Shown here piece by piece: positions 6,891 through 15,100 of a DNA stretch of 16,279 bases. The DNA comes from JACCTH01 sp050741915 (GTDB lineage Bacteria > Actinomycetota > Acidimicrobiia > Spongiisociales > ZC4RG35), in contig JBOGEX010000047.1 in the NCBI GenBank assembly GCA_050741915.1, forward strand, positions 1 through 16,279, written 5' to 3'. The translations under genes and the position numbers were made by a program. How positions within the stretch are numbered: the stretch's first letter is position 1; each line of letters opens with the position of its first letter. The notes beneath the pieces are model-generated. The model did no database searches. It was not told where the DNA came from and was given only the letters and a program-made list of their open reading frames with translations.

Positions 6891-8483
6891 TCAGAGGCCC
6901 TCCGCCTCAAGTTCTTCCCCGAAGGCAGCCAGTTGTCGGTCCGTCTCGGACGCCGACCACCCGAGTTCGGCCCCGAGGACGGAAGCGATCGCTTTCGCAT
7001 CGCCGCGGCCGTGATCGGCGGAGAGCAGCGACAACCGTGTGCGCCGCAAAGCAAAATCACCGATGGTTGTGGCTGACTCGTTCCGCACCGTGTGTCCCGC
7101 CTCGCCGAGACGTGTCGTTCCGTCACCGAGGACAGCGTTGCCGTTCGGGACCTCCTCGAGAATCTTCCCGACTGACTGTCCTTCGGTTCCGTAACGCCGG
7201 GACAGTTGTTCCGACGGGATCTCTCTTCTGCCGGCTCCAACCAGAAGCACATTCTTGGTCCTCGACTTGGACTTGGAGCCAAGATGTCGGGCCACGCTGT
7301 TCGCTACCTCAGCGGCAATCCGTCGGTAGGTGGTCAGCTTTCCGCCGGCGACCATCAAGTAGCCGGGTTGCTTTTCGGTGATCACATGCTCTCTCGAGGC
7401 ATCGGCCGTCGAGTCGGCGTCCTCGTCGGCCAGCGCTCGGAGTCCGGCAAAGGTAGAGATCGGGGAGAGGCTGTTCACGTCGAGATAGCGGCGAACATGC
7501 TCGAGGAGGTATTGGATGTCGTCTGGGGTGGCGACTGGTCGGGCGGGCGAGTCCTGATACGCAGTGTCAGTGGTACCGACCAGGGCATGACCTGCCCACG
7601 GAATCAAAAACAGAACCCGTCCATCGTCGGTCTTGGGCAAGACGATTGCCCGCCGATGCAACCCGACGGCCTGGGAGGGGAGGATGACATGGACGCCTTT
7701 GGAGAGAATGAACTGCGGCTGCGGTTGCGCGTCCAGCGGCGGGGGACGGAAGGCACCAGTGGCCGCCACTACCGCCCGCGCCCTAACCCGATGCACCTCA
7801 CCGCTGAGAACATCATCCACGTCCACCAGAAATCCGCCCGCCACTGCTTCGACCCGCTGGGCTTGCGTCCGGCTGACAGCGGTACAGCCGTGCCTCACCG
7901 CCGTCCTGGCTAGGGCGATGACCAAGCGAGCGTCGTCGGTCTGGGCGTCGGAGTAGGCAAAGGCTCCTCGCAACCCCTCGGTGCGCAAGAGGGGGGCGGC
8001 CTGGCGAACCTCTAAAAGGCGGAGCCGGCGATGGCGTTCACCGGGGCGGTTGAAACCGCCTAACAGGTCATAGATGGCGAGTCCCGTCCCGAGGGCAATC
8101 GACGCCCGCCGGCCGCGGGCAGCCCACGCCGGAGCATCGGCCAGGCCGTGCTGGTCGTAGACGGGGACGACGAACTCGAGCGTTTCGAACAAGTAGTCGG
8201 CGATCCGGGCCAGCACCCGCTGCTCGCGTAGCCCCTCGGCCACGAGTTGGAAGCGGAAGTGAGGCAGGTAGCGGATGCCGCCATGGAAGAGCTTGGTCGA
8301 TCGCCCTGAGGTGCCCGACGCCCAATCCGCCTGCTCAACCAACCCGACCTGAAAACCGCGGGTCGCCAGGTCGAGGGCAACCCCACAGCCGATCACCCCC
8401 CCACCGATGACGACGACGTCGAAGGACTTGGCGGCGGCCAAGCGCCGGTAATGCTCGGCACGGGTCCAGGAGGGAGCGAGCAT
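6891..8483 (-). CDS. glpD: FAD-dependent glycerol-3-phosphate dehydrogenase
   Basis: The product has 530 residues. It oxidises glycerol 3-phosphate to dihydroxyacetone phosphate and passes electrons to the respiratory quinone pool at the membrane. The FAD Rossmann motif VVVIGGGVIGCGVALDLATRG (23-43) matches family signature 1. SGTSGRSTKLFHGGIRYL follows, and GGKLTTYRRIAAE gives signature 2. A C-terminal helical domain typical of aerobic GlpD closes the protein. The start is ATG 8483-8481, preceded by a C-run rather than a Shine-Dalgarno; a TAACCT hexamer (8498-8493) lies 9 nt upstream, suggesting a very short leader. It is divergent from pgsA (34 bp gap) and convergent with glpK, so the two glycerol enzymes are not in one operon. 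Confidence 0.95.
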   Translation of the reverse strand: MLAPSWTRAEHYRRLAAAKSFDVVVIGGGVIGCGVALDLATRGFQVGLVEQADWASGTSGRSTKLFHGGIRYLPHFRFQLVAEGLREQRVLARIADYLFETLEFVVPVYDQHGLADAPAWAARGRRASIALGTGLAIYDLLGGFNRPGERHRRLRLLEVRQAAPLLRTEGLRGAFAYSDAQTDDARLVIALARTAVRHGCTAVSRTQAQRVEAVAGGFLVDVDDVLSGEVHRVRARAVVAATGAFRPPPLDAQPQPQFILSKGVHVILPSQAVGLHRRAIVLPKTDDGRVLFLIPWAGHALVGTTDTAYQDSPARPVATPDDIQYLLEHVRRYLDVNSLSPISTFAGLRALADEDADSTADASREHVITEKQPGYLMVAGGKLTTYRRIAAEVANSVARHLGSKSKSRTKNVLLVGAGRREIPSEQLSRRYGTEGQSVGKILEEVPNGNAVLGDGTTRLGEAGHTVRNESATTIGDFALRRTRLSLLSADHGRGDAKAIASVLGAELGWSASETDRQLAAFGEELEAEGL

Positions 8484-8517
8484 GGGGGGGAAAGGTTAGG
8501 TAACAGGGCCGTTCGGT

Positions 8518-9117
8518 ATGATCGCCGCCCGGCAGAAAGCGCAAGGAGCTCTCATCTCGTTCCCCGATTGGTTGGCGGTTGGCCGGGTTCTGGTGGTCCC
8601 CGTGATCATGGCTCTGACCAGGTCTCAGGATCGAATCGAGCACGCTCTCGGTTATGCCGCCGCTCTCTTCACGGTGGCGGCGATCACCGACTTCCTCGAC
8701 GGCTACCTGGCGCGCCGCTGGCACGTCGAGTCGGTCCTTGGCGCGTTCCTCGACACGACTGCCGACAAGCTGCTGGTGACCGGCACTCTCCTCGCCCTCA
8801 CCTCGATCGGACGAGTGTCGATCTGGGCCGCCCTCGTGATCATGATGCGTGAGTTCGCCATCATGGGGCTCCGTGGTCTGGTCGCCTTGGGCGGAGGGAT
8901 CGTCAAGCCGTCGACCTGGGGAAAGATCAAGGCTACGGCCCAATACGGCGCTATCGCCCTCGCATTCATGCGGCTGCCCGATCGGTGGGGTCCCTTCTTT
9001 CTGGATCAATGGGTGATGTGGGTGGCCGTGCTCGTGACCATCGCCTCGGCTTGGCGCTACTTCGAGGCCTTCTCAAAGATGGTGATCGGGAGTCGAGCGG
9101 ACGCCGCGAGTCGATGA
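8518..9117 (+). CDS. pgsA: CDP-diacylglycerol-glycerol-3-phosphate 3-phosphatidyltransferase
   Basis: The product has 199 residues with several membrane helices. It condenses CDP-diacylglycerol with glycerol 3-phosphate to phosphatidylglycerol phosphate, the first committed step to phosphatidylglycerol and cardiolipin. The CDP-alcohol phosphotransferase signature is exact: DG at 61-62, AR at 65-66, then eight residues, Gly75, Asp79 and Asp83. The N-terminal ISFPDWLAVGRVLVVPVIMA is the usual first helix. The four acidic residues and length favour PgsA over other CDP-OH transferases, though paralogues such as phosphatidylinositol phosphate synthase share the motif. It overlaps the next gene by 4 nt (ATGA). 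Its substrate is the product of GlpK and competes with GlpD, the gene on its other side. Confidence 0.88.
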   Translation: MIAARQKAQGALISFPDWLAVGRVLVVPVIMALTRSQDRIEHALGYAAALFTVAAITDFLDGYLARRWHVESVLGAFLDTTADKLLVTGTLLALTSIGRVSIWAALVIMMREFAIMGLRGLVALGGGIVKPSTWGKIKATAQYGAIALAFMRLPDRWGPFFLDQWVMWVAVLVTIASAWRYFEAFSKMVIGSRADAASR

Positions 9118-10067
9118 CGGTCGCCATCACCGGGGCGACCGGCGTTGTCGGAGGGGCGGTGTTGAGACACCTCCTGGCCGATGGACAGAAGGTCAGGGCC
9201 TTGGTTCGATCTGAGAAGCCGCTGCCGGCGGGAGTAGAGCGTGCTCAGGGAGACGTGCTCGACCCAGCTTCGCTTCGGCAGGCATTTGACGGGGCGACAA
9301 GGGTGTTCCACGTCGCCGGCATCAACCAGATGTGCAGCGCCGATCCCTCCTATATGGAACGGGTCAACGTCGATGGCACGCGCAACGTCGCCGATGCTGC
9401 CTTTGAAGCGGGAGCTCTACTGATTCACACCTCCTCGGCGGCGGTGCTGGGAGAGGGAGAGGGCGAGATCGGAGACGAGAGCACGATGCCCCGAGGCCAG
9501 CTCCCGAGTCGGTACGCCGCTTCCAAGTGGCGCGCCGAGCAACTCGTCACCAAGATTTCAGGTCGACAGCCTGTTGTGATTGTCAACCCGTCTTCCGTGC
9601 AGGGAGCTGGTCGGGCCACCGGCACCGGTCGCCTCCTGCTCGCCTTGATGAGTGGAAAGCTGCGAACGGTCGTCGACACCCGGATCTCGATTGTCGATAT
9701 CGACGATTGCGCGGCCGGACATCTGCTGGCGGCCGAGCGGGGCGTGCCGGGAAAGCGCTACATCCTCAACTCGTTTTCGATGACGATGCAAGAAGCGGTG
9801 TCGGTCATCGAGTCGGTGATCGCCCACCCGCTGCGCGTGTCATATGTGCCCGCGCCTCTGGTCAGGATCGCCGGGGCAGTCGTAGGAGGTGTGTTCGGCT
9901 TGCTCGGCCGGGTGGCGCCGATTTGTAACGAGTCCGTGCAAGCGATTCTCCACGGCCACCTGTACGACGGCAGCAAGGCGAGCCGGGAACTCGGTCTCAG
10001 ATACACGCCCGCCGACGCCACCTTGCGGCGTCTTCGAGAATGGGCCCAAGAGGAAGGACTGATGTGA
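9114..10067 (+). CDS. NAD-dependent epimerase/dehydratase (extended SDR)
   Basis: The product has 317 residues from ATG 9114, which overlaps the pgsA stop as ATGA. The nucleotide-binding motif is GATGVVG (7-13) at the start of the Rossmann fold. A TSSAAVLG stretch supplies the catalytic Ser region and SRYAASKWRAEQL gives the YxxxK catalytic pair. NPSSVQGAG and a hydrophobic region near 245-275 (VRIAGAVVGGVFGLLGRVAP) resemble 3-beta-HSD, dihydroflavonol-reductase and HpnA-like members. The substrate (sugar nucleotide, sterol or hopanoid, or other) cannot be told from sequence. It is coupled by 4-nt overlaps to pgsA before it and the thioesterase after it, which hints at lipid or envelope metabolism. 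Confidence 0.85.
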   Translation: MTVAITGATGVVGGAVLRHLLADGQKVRALVRSEKPLPAGVERAQGDVLDPASLRQAFDGATRVFHVAGINQMCSADPSYMERVNVDGTRNVADAAFEAGALLIHTSSAAVLGEGEGEIGDESTMPRGQLPSRYAASKWRAEQLVTKISGRQPVVIVNPSSVQGAGRATGTGRLLLALMSGKLRTVVDTRISIVDIDDCAAGHLLAAERGVPGKRYILNSFSMTMQEAVSVIESVIAHPLRVSYVPAPLVRIAGAVVGGVFGLLGRVAPICNESVQAILHGHLYDGSKASRELGLRYTPADATLRRLREWAQEEGLM

Positions 10068-10504
10068 TCTCGACAGCCGCAGTCAATGCCCTCGTCGCGG
10101 AGCAGTTTCCGTCGGCGTACTCCAGTGGCTATCGCTGTCTCGAACTGGGCGATCTCTCGGCCCTGGCGCGTTGGGAGCACGATCCTGCGGTTCTGCGCCC
10201 CGGCGGTTACATATCGGGTCTGACGCTGTTTGGTCTGGCAGACATCGCCCTCTGGTATGCCACCTTCACGGTCGTCGGGCTGGAGCCGATGGCGGTTACG
10301 TCGGACCTCGCGATCTCGTTCCTGCGTCCGGCCGTCGGGGCCTCTGTTCTCGGCAAGGCCCAGGTTCTGCGGGTGGGCTCGACCCGGATCTACGGACAGA
10401 TCGACATGTGGCTGGAGGGCGATGAGAGCCGCCTTGTCGCCCAGGCCCACGGCAACTATTCGCCTCCCGCCGCTCGTCGCACGTCGGGCTCGCCTCCTGC
10501 GTAA
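10064..10504 (+). CDS. Hotdog-fold thioesterase-like protein (PaaI/4HBT family)
   Basis: The product has 146 residues from GTG 10064, which overlaps the epimerase stop as GTGA. A single hotdog domain is indicated by RPGGYISGLTLFGLADIALWYA, where the central helix carries the conserved Asp of LADIAL, followed by VTSDLAISFLRPAVGASVLGKAQVLR, a textbook 4HBT strand pattern. PaaI relatives usually have HGG where this has PGG. Such enzymes hydrolyse acyl-CoA thioesters; the acyl group here is unknown. The last residues and the stop TAA (10502-10504) are encoded within the left arm of a perfect palindrome, so the C-terminal PPA tail is partly shaped by the terminator. Confidence 0.8.
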   Translation: MISTAAVNALVAEQFPSAYSSGYRCLELGDLSALARWEHDPAVLRPGGYISGLTLFGLADIALWYATFTVVGLEPMAVTSDLAISFLRPAVGASVLGKAQVLRVGSTRIYGQIDMWLEGDESRLVAQAHGNYSPPAARRTSGSPPA

Positions 10505-10540
10505 ATTTGGCCACATATATGTGGCCAAATTTACGCAGGA
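10495..10540. terminator. Perfect 46-bp palindrome, likely bidirectional terminator
   Basis: Every base from 10495 pairs with its mirror to 10540, around the centre between 10517 and 10518. The inner part is GGCCACATATATGTGGCC with AAATTT on both sides. Read from either strand it gives a GGCCAC/GTGGCC hairpin followed by AAAUUU, a terminator shape in both directions. It lies exactly between two convergent genes, covers the stop codon of the plus-strand gene and ends 4 bp before that of the minus-strand gene. Confidence 0.75.
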
Positions 10541-10544
10541 AACA

Positions 10545-11039
10545 TCAGAACGGGCGCCAGGGTGCCTGGTTGTCGATGTCGCCGACGAAGTCGGGGAGAC
10601 TCTGGTGACCAAGAACCTGTCGGACCGCCATCGTTTCCCCGAGGTGATACCAGTAGTGATAGGTGTTGCGGAGAAGAAAGGTGCCTACGCTCGAAAACCC
10701 CTCCGCGAGCGGTTGAGTGAGCCGCTCCATATCTAGATCAATCAGCCATTCGTCGGCGGCGGCGATGACCTGATCCCACCATTCCCAGACCTCCGTCAGC
10801 GAAGGAGTAGTAGCGGGCTTCCCGTAGGCAAACTCCTCGTCGAGGCGAGGGATCAAGATCGTGCTCCGAGCCCGGCGCAGCCAGTATCGCTCTTCCTGCC
10901 AGGCGAGGTGGCCCACCATCCAGCCGATCGAGTTCATTGACCCGATCCGATGAGCTCCGTCTTCGTCGGAGACGTCCCAGAGCCCGCGGCGAAACTCGGC
11001 GCGGGCGAAGTGGAGCTGATCGACGAGAGGAACGCTCAC
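10545..11039 (-). CDS. DinB/YfiT-fold putative metal-dependent enzyme
   Basis: The product has 164 residues from GTG 11039-11037. The DinB four-helix fold is recognised from the helix-2 motif MVGHLAWQEERYWL and the helix-3 motif NTYHYWYHLGE. The metal-binding triad is intact as His44 plus His128 and His132 (HxxxH). In actinobacteria this superfamily contains mycothiol-dependent transferases and isomerases; a mycothiol or other thiol substrate is inference only. A longer reading from 11186 adds a basic stretch unlike the family; GTG 11039 gives the normal length and sits 6 nt behind a TATTCT hexamer, so the mRNA is probably leaderless. It is convergent with the thioesterase gene and separated from it by the palindrome. 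Confidence 0.8.
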   Translation of the reverse strand: MSVPLVDQLHFARAEFRRGLWDVSDEDGAHRIGSMNSIGWMVGHLAWQEERYWLRRARSTILIPRLDEEFAYGKPATTPSLTEVWEWWDQVIAAADEWLIDLDMERLTQPLAEGFSSVGTFLLRNTYHYWYHLGETMAVRQVLGHQSLPDFVGDIDNQAPWRPF

Positions 11040-11045
11040 CTTTCG

Positions 11046-11051
11046 AGAATA
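11046..11051 (-). promoter_or_regulatory. Candidate -10 (TATTCT) for a leaderless DinB-family mRNA
   Basis: On the minus strand TATTCT is followed by CGAAAG and then GTG (11039). The six-base gap predicts transcription beginning at the start codon. It is a good match to the actinobacterial TAnnnT consensus; no -35 is obvious. Confidence 0.45.
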
Positions 11052-11167
11052 CCGGCTGCGCGACAACCAAATTTGCTTTCTCCGCTTGACGATCCGCACC
11101 GGCGACTTCGGCAACTCGATTCCCGCCGCCGCCATGATGCGAAGACTCCATTCGCTCGCAGTGAGAG

Positions 11168-11196
11168 ATGACCTTGTGTGTCTCAACTGGTAGGTT
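11168..11196 (+). promoter_or_regulatory. Candidate promoter for the CDF gene
   Basis: ATGACC (11168-11173, four of six matches to TTGACA) is separated by 17 nt from TAGGTT (11191-11196, TAnnnT). ATG 11205 follows 8 nt later, giving a leader of about one or two bases. The match is modest; it also favours ATG 11205 over GTG 11178. Confidence 0.3.
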
Positions 11197-11204
11197 TATT
11201 GAGA

Positions 11205-12095
11205 ATGGCCATTAACTCCCGCGACTCGGTGGTACAAGGACCGGACGAGCTCCGTCGATTGCGAGCGAGTCTGTTCTTGGTGCTCGGGTTCATGGTTGTT
11301 GAGATTGCCGGCGGGCTCCTTACCGGCTCTCTGGCGTTGCTTTCTGATGCGGGGCACATGGGCACCGACGCCCTCGGTCTGGGGATGGCACTGGCCGCGA
11401 TCATGGCCAATCGCCGGCGGCATCCGGAGGGTCACACCTTTGGGCTCTATCGCCTCGAAATCCTCGCCGCCCTCGCCAACACAGTTCTGCTCCTGGCGCT
11501 GGCGGCCTACGTGGTCATCGAATCTGTAGATCGCTTCACCGCACCGAGCCCGATCGAGAGCGGGCCGATGCTCGTCATTGCCCTGGGCGGCCTGGTGGTC
11601 AATGTGATCAGCCTCCGCTGGTTGCAAGGCCATTCGCTCAACATGGCCGCCGCCCGGGCAGAGGTGACGGCCGACCTAGCGGCGTCGGCCGGGGTGGTCG
11701 TTGCCGCCATCGTCCTCGCGCTCACCGGCTGGACTCAAATCGATGCCGTAGTAGCCGTGGTCGTGGGAGCGCTGATCGTTCCTCGAGCCTGGAAGATCGG
11801 ACGCCACGCCGTTCGAATCCTGGTCCAAGCCGCCCCGCCACACCTGGATCTGGATCGGCTTCGGTCCGAGCTGGAGAGGATCCCAGGAGTTGTCGATCTC
11901 CATGACCTCCATGTCTGGACGTTGACGTCGGGGATGGAAGTAGCTTCGGCTCACCTCCTGATTGGTGCGGAAGTCGATGCTCGCTCCACGCTCGATCGGG
12001 CCCGGGGCCTGCTCGAGGACGCCTATGGAATCGCCCATGCGACCTTGCAGGTCGAGTCGAGCTCTCATCGCAACTGTGTGGAGATCGAATGGTGA
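11205..12095 (+). CDS. Cation diffusion facilitator (CzcD/ZitB-like) metal efflux protein
   Basis: The product has 296 residues from ATG 11205; GTG 11178 would add nine. There are six membrane helices and a C-terminal cytoplasmic domain (about 205-296), as in CDF proton antiporters that export zinc or related divalent metals. The TM2 metal half-site is SDAGHMGTD with His51 and Asp55. HTFGLYRLEILAALAN between TM2 and TM3 and DLHDLHVWTLTSGMEVASAHLLI in the C-domain are family-typical. The TM5 half-site, normally HxxxD in zinc transporters, reads EVTAD (Glu153, Asp157), so one histidine ligand is a glutamate. The protein lacks a long His-rich loop. Metal specificity may differ from zinc. mfd begins 22 nt downstream. 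Confidence 0.88.
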   Translation: MAINSRDSVVQGPDELRRLRASLFLVLGFMVVEIAGGLLTGSLALLSDAGHMGTDALGLGMALAAIMANRRRHPEGHTFGLYRLEILAALANTVLLLALAAYVVIESVDRFTAPSPIESGPMLVIALGGLVVNVISLRWLQGHSLNMAAARAEVTADLAASAGVVVAAIVLALTGWTQIDAVVAVVVGALIVPRAWKIGRHAVRILVQAAPPHLDLDRLRSELERIPGVVDLHDLHVWTLTSGMEVASAHLLIGAEVDARSTLDRARGLLEDAYGIAHATLQVESSSHRNCVEIEW

Positions 12096-12104
12096 GCCGC
12101 CGCC

Positions 12105-12110
12105 TACCAT
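12105..12110 (+). promoter_or_regulatory. Candidate -10 (TACCAT) upstream of mfd
   Basis: TACCAT lies just after the CDF stop codon, 7 nt before TTG 12118. The position fits a leaderless mfd transcript starting at TTG, although leaderless TTG starts are uncommon. Readthrough from the CDF gene is also possible. Confidence 0.3.
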
Positions 12111-12117
12111 CGACGAG

Positions 12118-15100
12118 TTGTCTCCACCGCCGTTAGCCCACCTACTAGAGCGTTGGCGCAATCCATCTGAGACCGGTCGGCGATTCGCCGTATCGGCAGG
12201 CGCTCGCGCCTTCGCCCTGGCAGGAATGGCGCGGCGCGGAACCGTGGTGGCAGTCGTTCCCACCGAACGCGAAGCAGAGGACTTGGCCGACGATCTCTCG
12301 CTTTTCACCAGATCGTTTCTGATCCCGGCCTGGGAGACTCTTCCCTTCGAGCACATCTCGCCGAACCTCCAGACGATGGCCCGCCGTTCCGAAGGCCTCC
12401 GAATCCTCAAGGAATCGCCTCCTGAACTGGTGGTCGTGTCATCGGCCCGGGCGGCGATGCAAAGGCTCTCCCCATCACCCCCTGACCCGGTCGTGATCGA
12501 GCGGGGAGAAGAAGTCTCGCTCACCGCCCTGACAGAAAACCTGTCGAGCCTCGGCTACGAGCGCACCGATCGCGTCGAGGCGCGGGGAGAGTTTGCCGTG
12601 CGCGGGGGGATCGTCGACATCTTCCCGGCGCAAGGAGACGAAGCGATCCGGATCGACCTCTTTGGCGACACCGTGGAGGACCTCCGTGGATTCGGGGTCG
12701 GCAATCAACGATCTGACGCTCAAGTCGACCGCCTGGTGGCTTATCCGGCCCGCGAGTTTCGTCCGGACGAGGCCACCCGCTCTCGGGCCCGGGAACTCGT
12801 CCGCAGAAGGCCGGCGGCATCCTCTGTCTGGGAGCGCCTCGCCGAGGGTCAGATCTTCTCCGGAATGGAATCGTGGATGCCATGGGTGGCCGAGCCGTTG
12901 TCTCTGCTCGACGCCTCTTCACAGGCAACCCTGGTATTGGTCGATCCACAGCGCAGCCGGGTACGAGCCGCCGACCTCGCCAAGGAGGAGGAGGACCTGG
13001 CCAAGGCCCTCTCGCCGACATGGGGGATGAAGGGCGGGGACCACCCCGCCCTCTATCTCGCCCTGGAAGCGGAGTTTCTCGAGATGCCGGCGCTCCCGAC
13101 CTCCCCGGCCGATCCAGTCCTGACGGTGCGGGGGCTCGAGGCCACCCCGGGAAATCCGCAGTCGGTGGCAATGGCCATCGACCGCCTGCAGCAACAGGGG
13201 ATTGACGTGGTGATCGCGATGGACGGGCAGCCGGCGGCAGACCGGGTTGCCCGCGTCCTCGCCGAAGAAGGTGTTTCACCGCGGGTGATCGCCACTGGCG
13301 TCCACCGCGGCTTCGTTGCCCCTGAACTGAAGGTGGCGGTGCTGGGCGAGCAGGAGATCGCCGGCCGCCGCCGAGCTCACCGCAGCTCTAGGCGCAGGCG
13401 CCCCGAGCCTGGCGTTAATTTCGCCGACCTGAGGGCCGGTGATTATGTCGTCCACCAGCGCCACGGCATCGGCCGCTTTGACGGCCTCACCTCTCGCACG
13501 ATGGCCGGAATCGAACGTGACTATTTGATGATCGGCTACGCCGGCGAAGACCGGTTGTACGTGCCGATCGACCAGCTGGCGTCGGTGCGCAAGTACACGG
13601 GCGGAGAGGCTCCCCGGGTGTCGCGCATGGGGGGGAAGGATTGGTCGGAGACCAAGGATCGAGTCCGCCGGGCCGTGGCGGCCGTGGCTGAACAAGTGGT
13701 GCGACTCCATCGCGCTCGGGCCCGGGCCCAGGGATATGCCTTCCCGATCGACACCCCTTGGCAACAAGAGATGGAGGCCCTGTTTCCGTACGAGGAAACC
13801 CCAGACCAGCTCGTGACGATCGGTGAGGTCAAGTCCGACATGCAGGGGGATCAGCCGATGGATCGGTTGGTGTTCGGCGATGTCGGATACGGCAAGACCG
13901 AGATCGCCATCCGCGCCGCCTTCAAGGCCGTTCAGGCCGGAAAGCAGGTCGCGGTTCTGTGCCCGACCACTCTCCTCGCCCAACAGCATCACCAAACTTT
14001 CTCTGACCGTTTCGAGCCGTATCCGGTCCGGGTCGAAGTCCTCTCGCGTTTTCTCACCAACCGTCAGCAGCAGAAGGTCGTCGCCGGCATCGCCAGTGGC
14101 GAGGTCGACGTCGTGATCGCCACTCATCGAGTGCTATCGGAAGATGTGCGCTGGAAGAACCTCGGCCTGGTGGTGATCGACGAGGAGCAAAGATTCGGAG
14201 TCGCCGCCAAAGACCAGTTACGGGCACTGAAGGTGGGAGTCGACGTCCTCACCCTCACCGCCACTCCGATTCCGCGCACGCTGGAGATGGCTCTGACCGG
14301 GATTCGAGACGTGAGTCACATCCGGACTCCACCGGAGGATCGCCACCCGATCTTGACTTTTGTCGGCCCATATGACGGCCAGACAGTGGCCGCGGCCCTG
14401 CGGCGAGAGCTCTTGCGGGACGGGCAAGTTTTCTATGTCCACAACCGGGTGCGTTCGATCGAGGAGGCGTTAACCCGGCTGCAATCGCTGGTTCCGGATG
14501 CCCGTTACGTGGTCGCTCACGGGCAGATGTCAGAAGGTCAGCTCGAGCAGATCATGCTCGATTTCTGGAATCGCGAATACGACGTGATGGTGGCGACCAC
14601 GATCATCGAGTCGGGCCTCGATCTGCCGCAAGTGAACACCTTGATCGTGGAAAGAGCAGATCTCCTCGGTCTGGCCCAGCTTTACCAACTGCGGGGGAGG
14701 GTCGGCCGATCGAATCAGCGGGCGTATGCCTACCTTTTTCATCCCGCCGATCAAGTACCAACCGAGGAAGCCCATCGCCGACTGGAGGCGATCGGAGAGG
14801 CGACCGATCTCGGTTCGGGATTCCATCTCGCGCTGAAGGACCTTGAGATTCGCGGAGCCGGGTCGATCCTGGGCGAGGTGCAGTCGGGTCACATCGCCGC
14901 GGTCGGCTTCGATCTGTACGCCGAGTTGGTGGCCGAGGCGGTGTCGAAGCTCGAGGGCCAGCTTCCGGCGGAAACCGAGCTCAAAGAGGTGCGCATAGAG
15001 CTCCCCGTCGACGCTCATCTGCCGGACAACTACTTGCCCGACCAGTCGCTTCGGCTCGAGGCGTACCGGCGGTTGGCGGCTGCCGAGACCTTGGAGGCCG

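Noticed and set aside
8985..9113. Upstream start for the epimerase inside pgsA
   Set aside because: The Rossmann motif begins right after ATG 9114, which has the ATGA overlap with pgsA; the extension is out-of-frame pgsA sequence.
9758..10612. 284-residue minus-strand reading frame
   Set aside because: It is antisense to the epimerase and thioesterase, crosses the palindrome and has no family similarity; a GC-rich shadow frame.
11040..11186. Extended N-terminus of the DinB-family gene
   Set aside because: The extra 49 residues are basic and atypical for the fold, would run across the promoter candidate and into the CDF start region.
11962..12117. Longer N-terminus for mfd starting inside the CDF gene
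   Set aside because: It overlaps the well-supported CDF coding region and adds residues without Mfd similarity; GTG 12092, which overlaps the CDF stop, is out of frame.
13276..14127. 283-residue minus-strand reading frame inside mfd
   Set aside because: Antisense of the conserved Mfd translocase region; codon pattern follows the Mfd frame.
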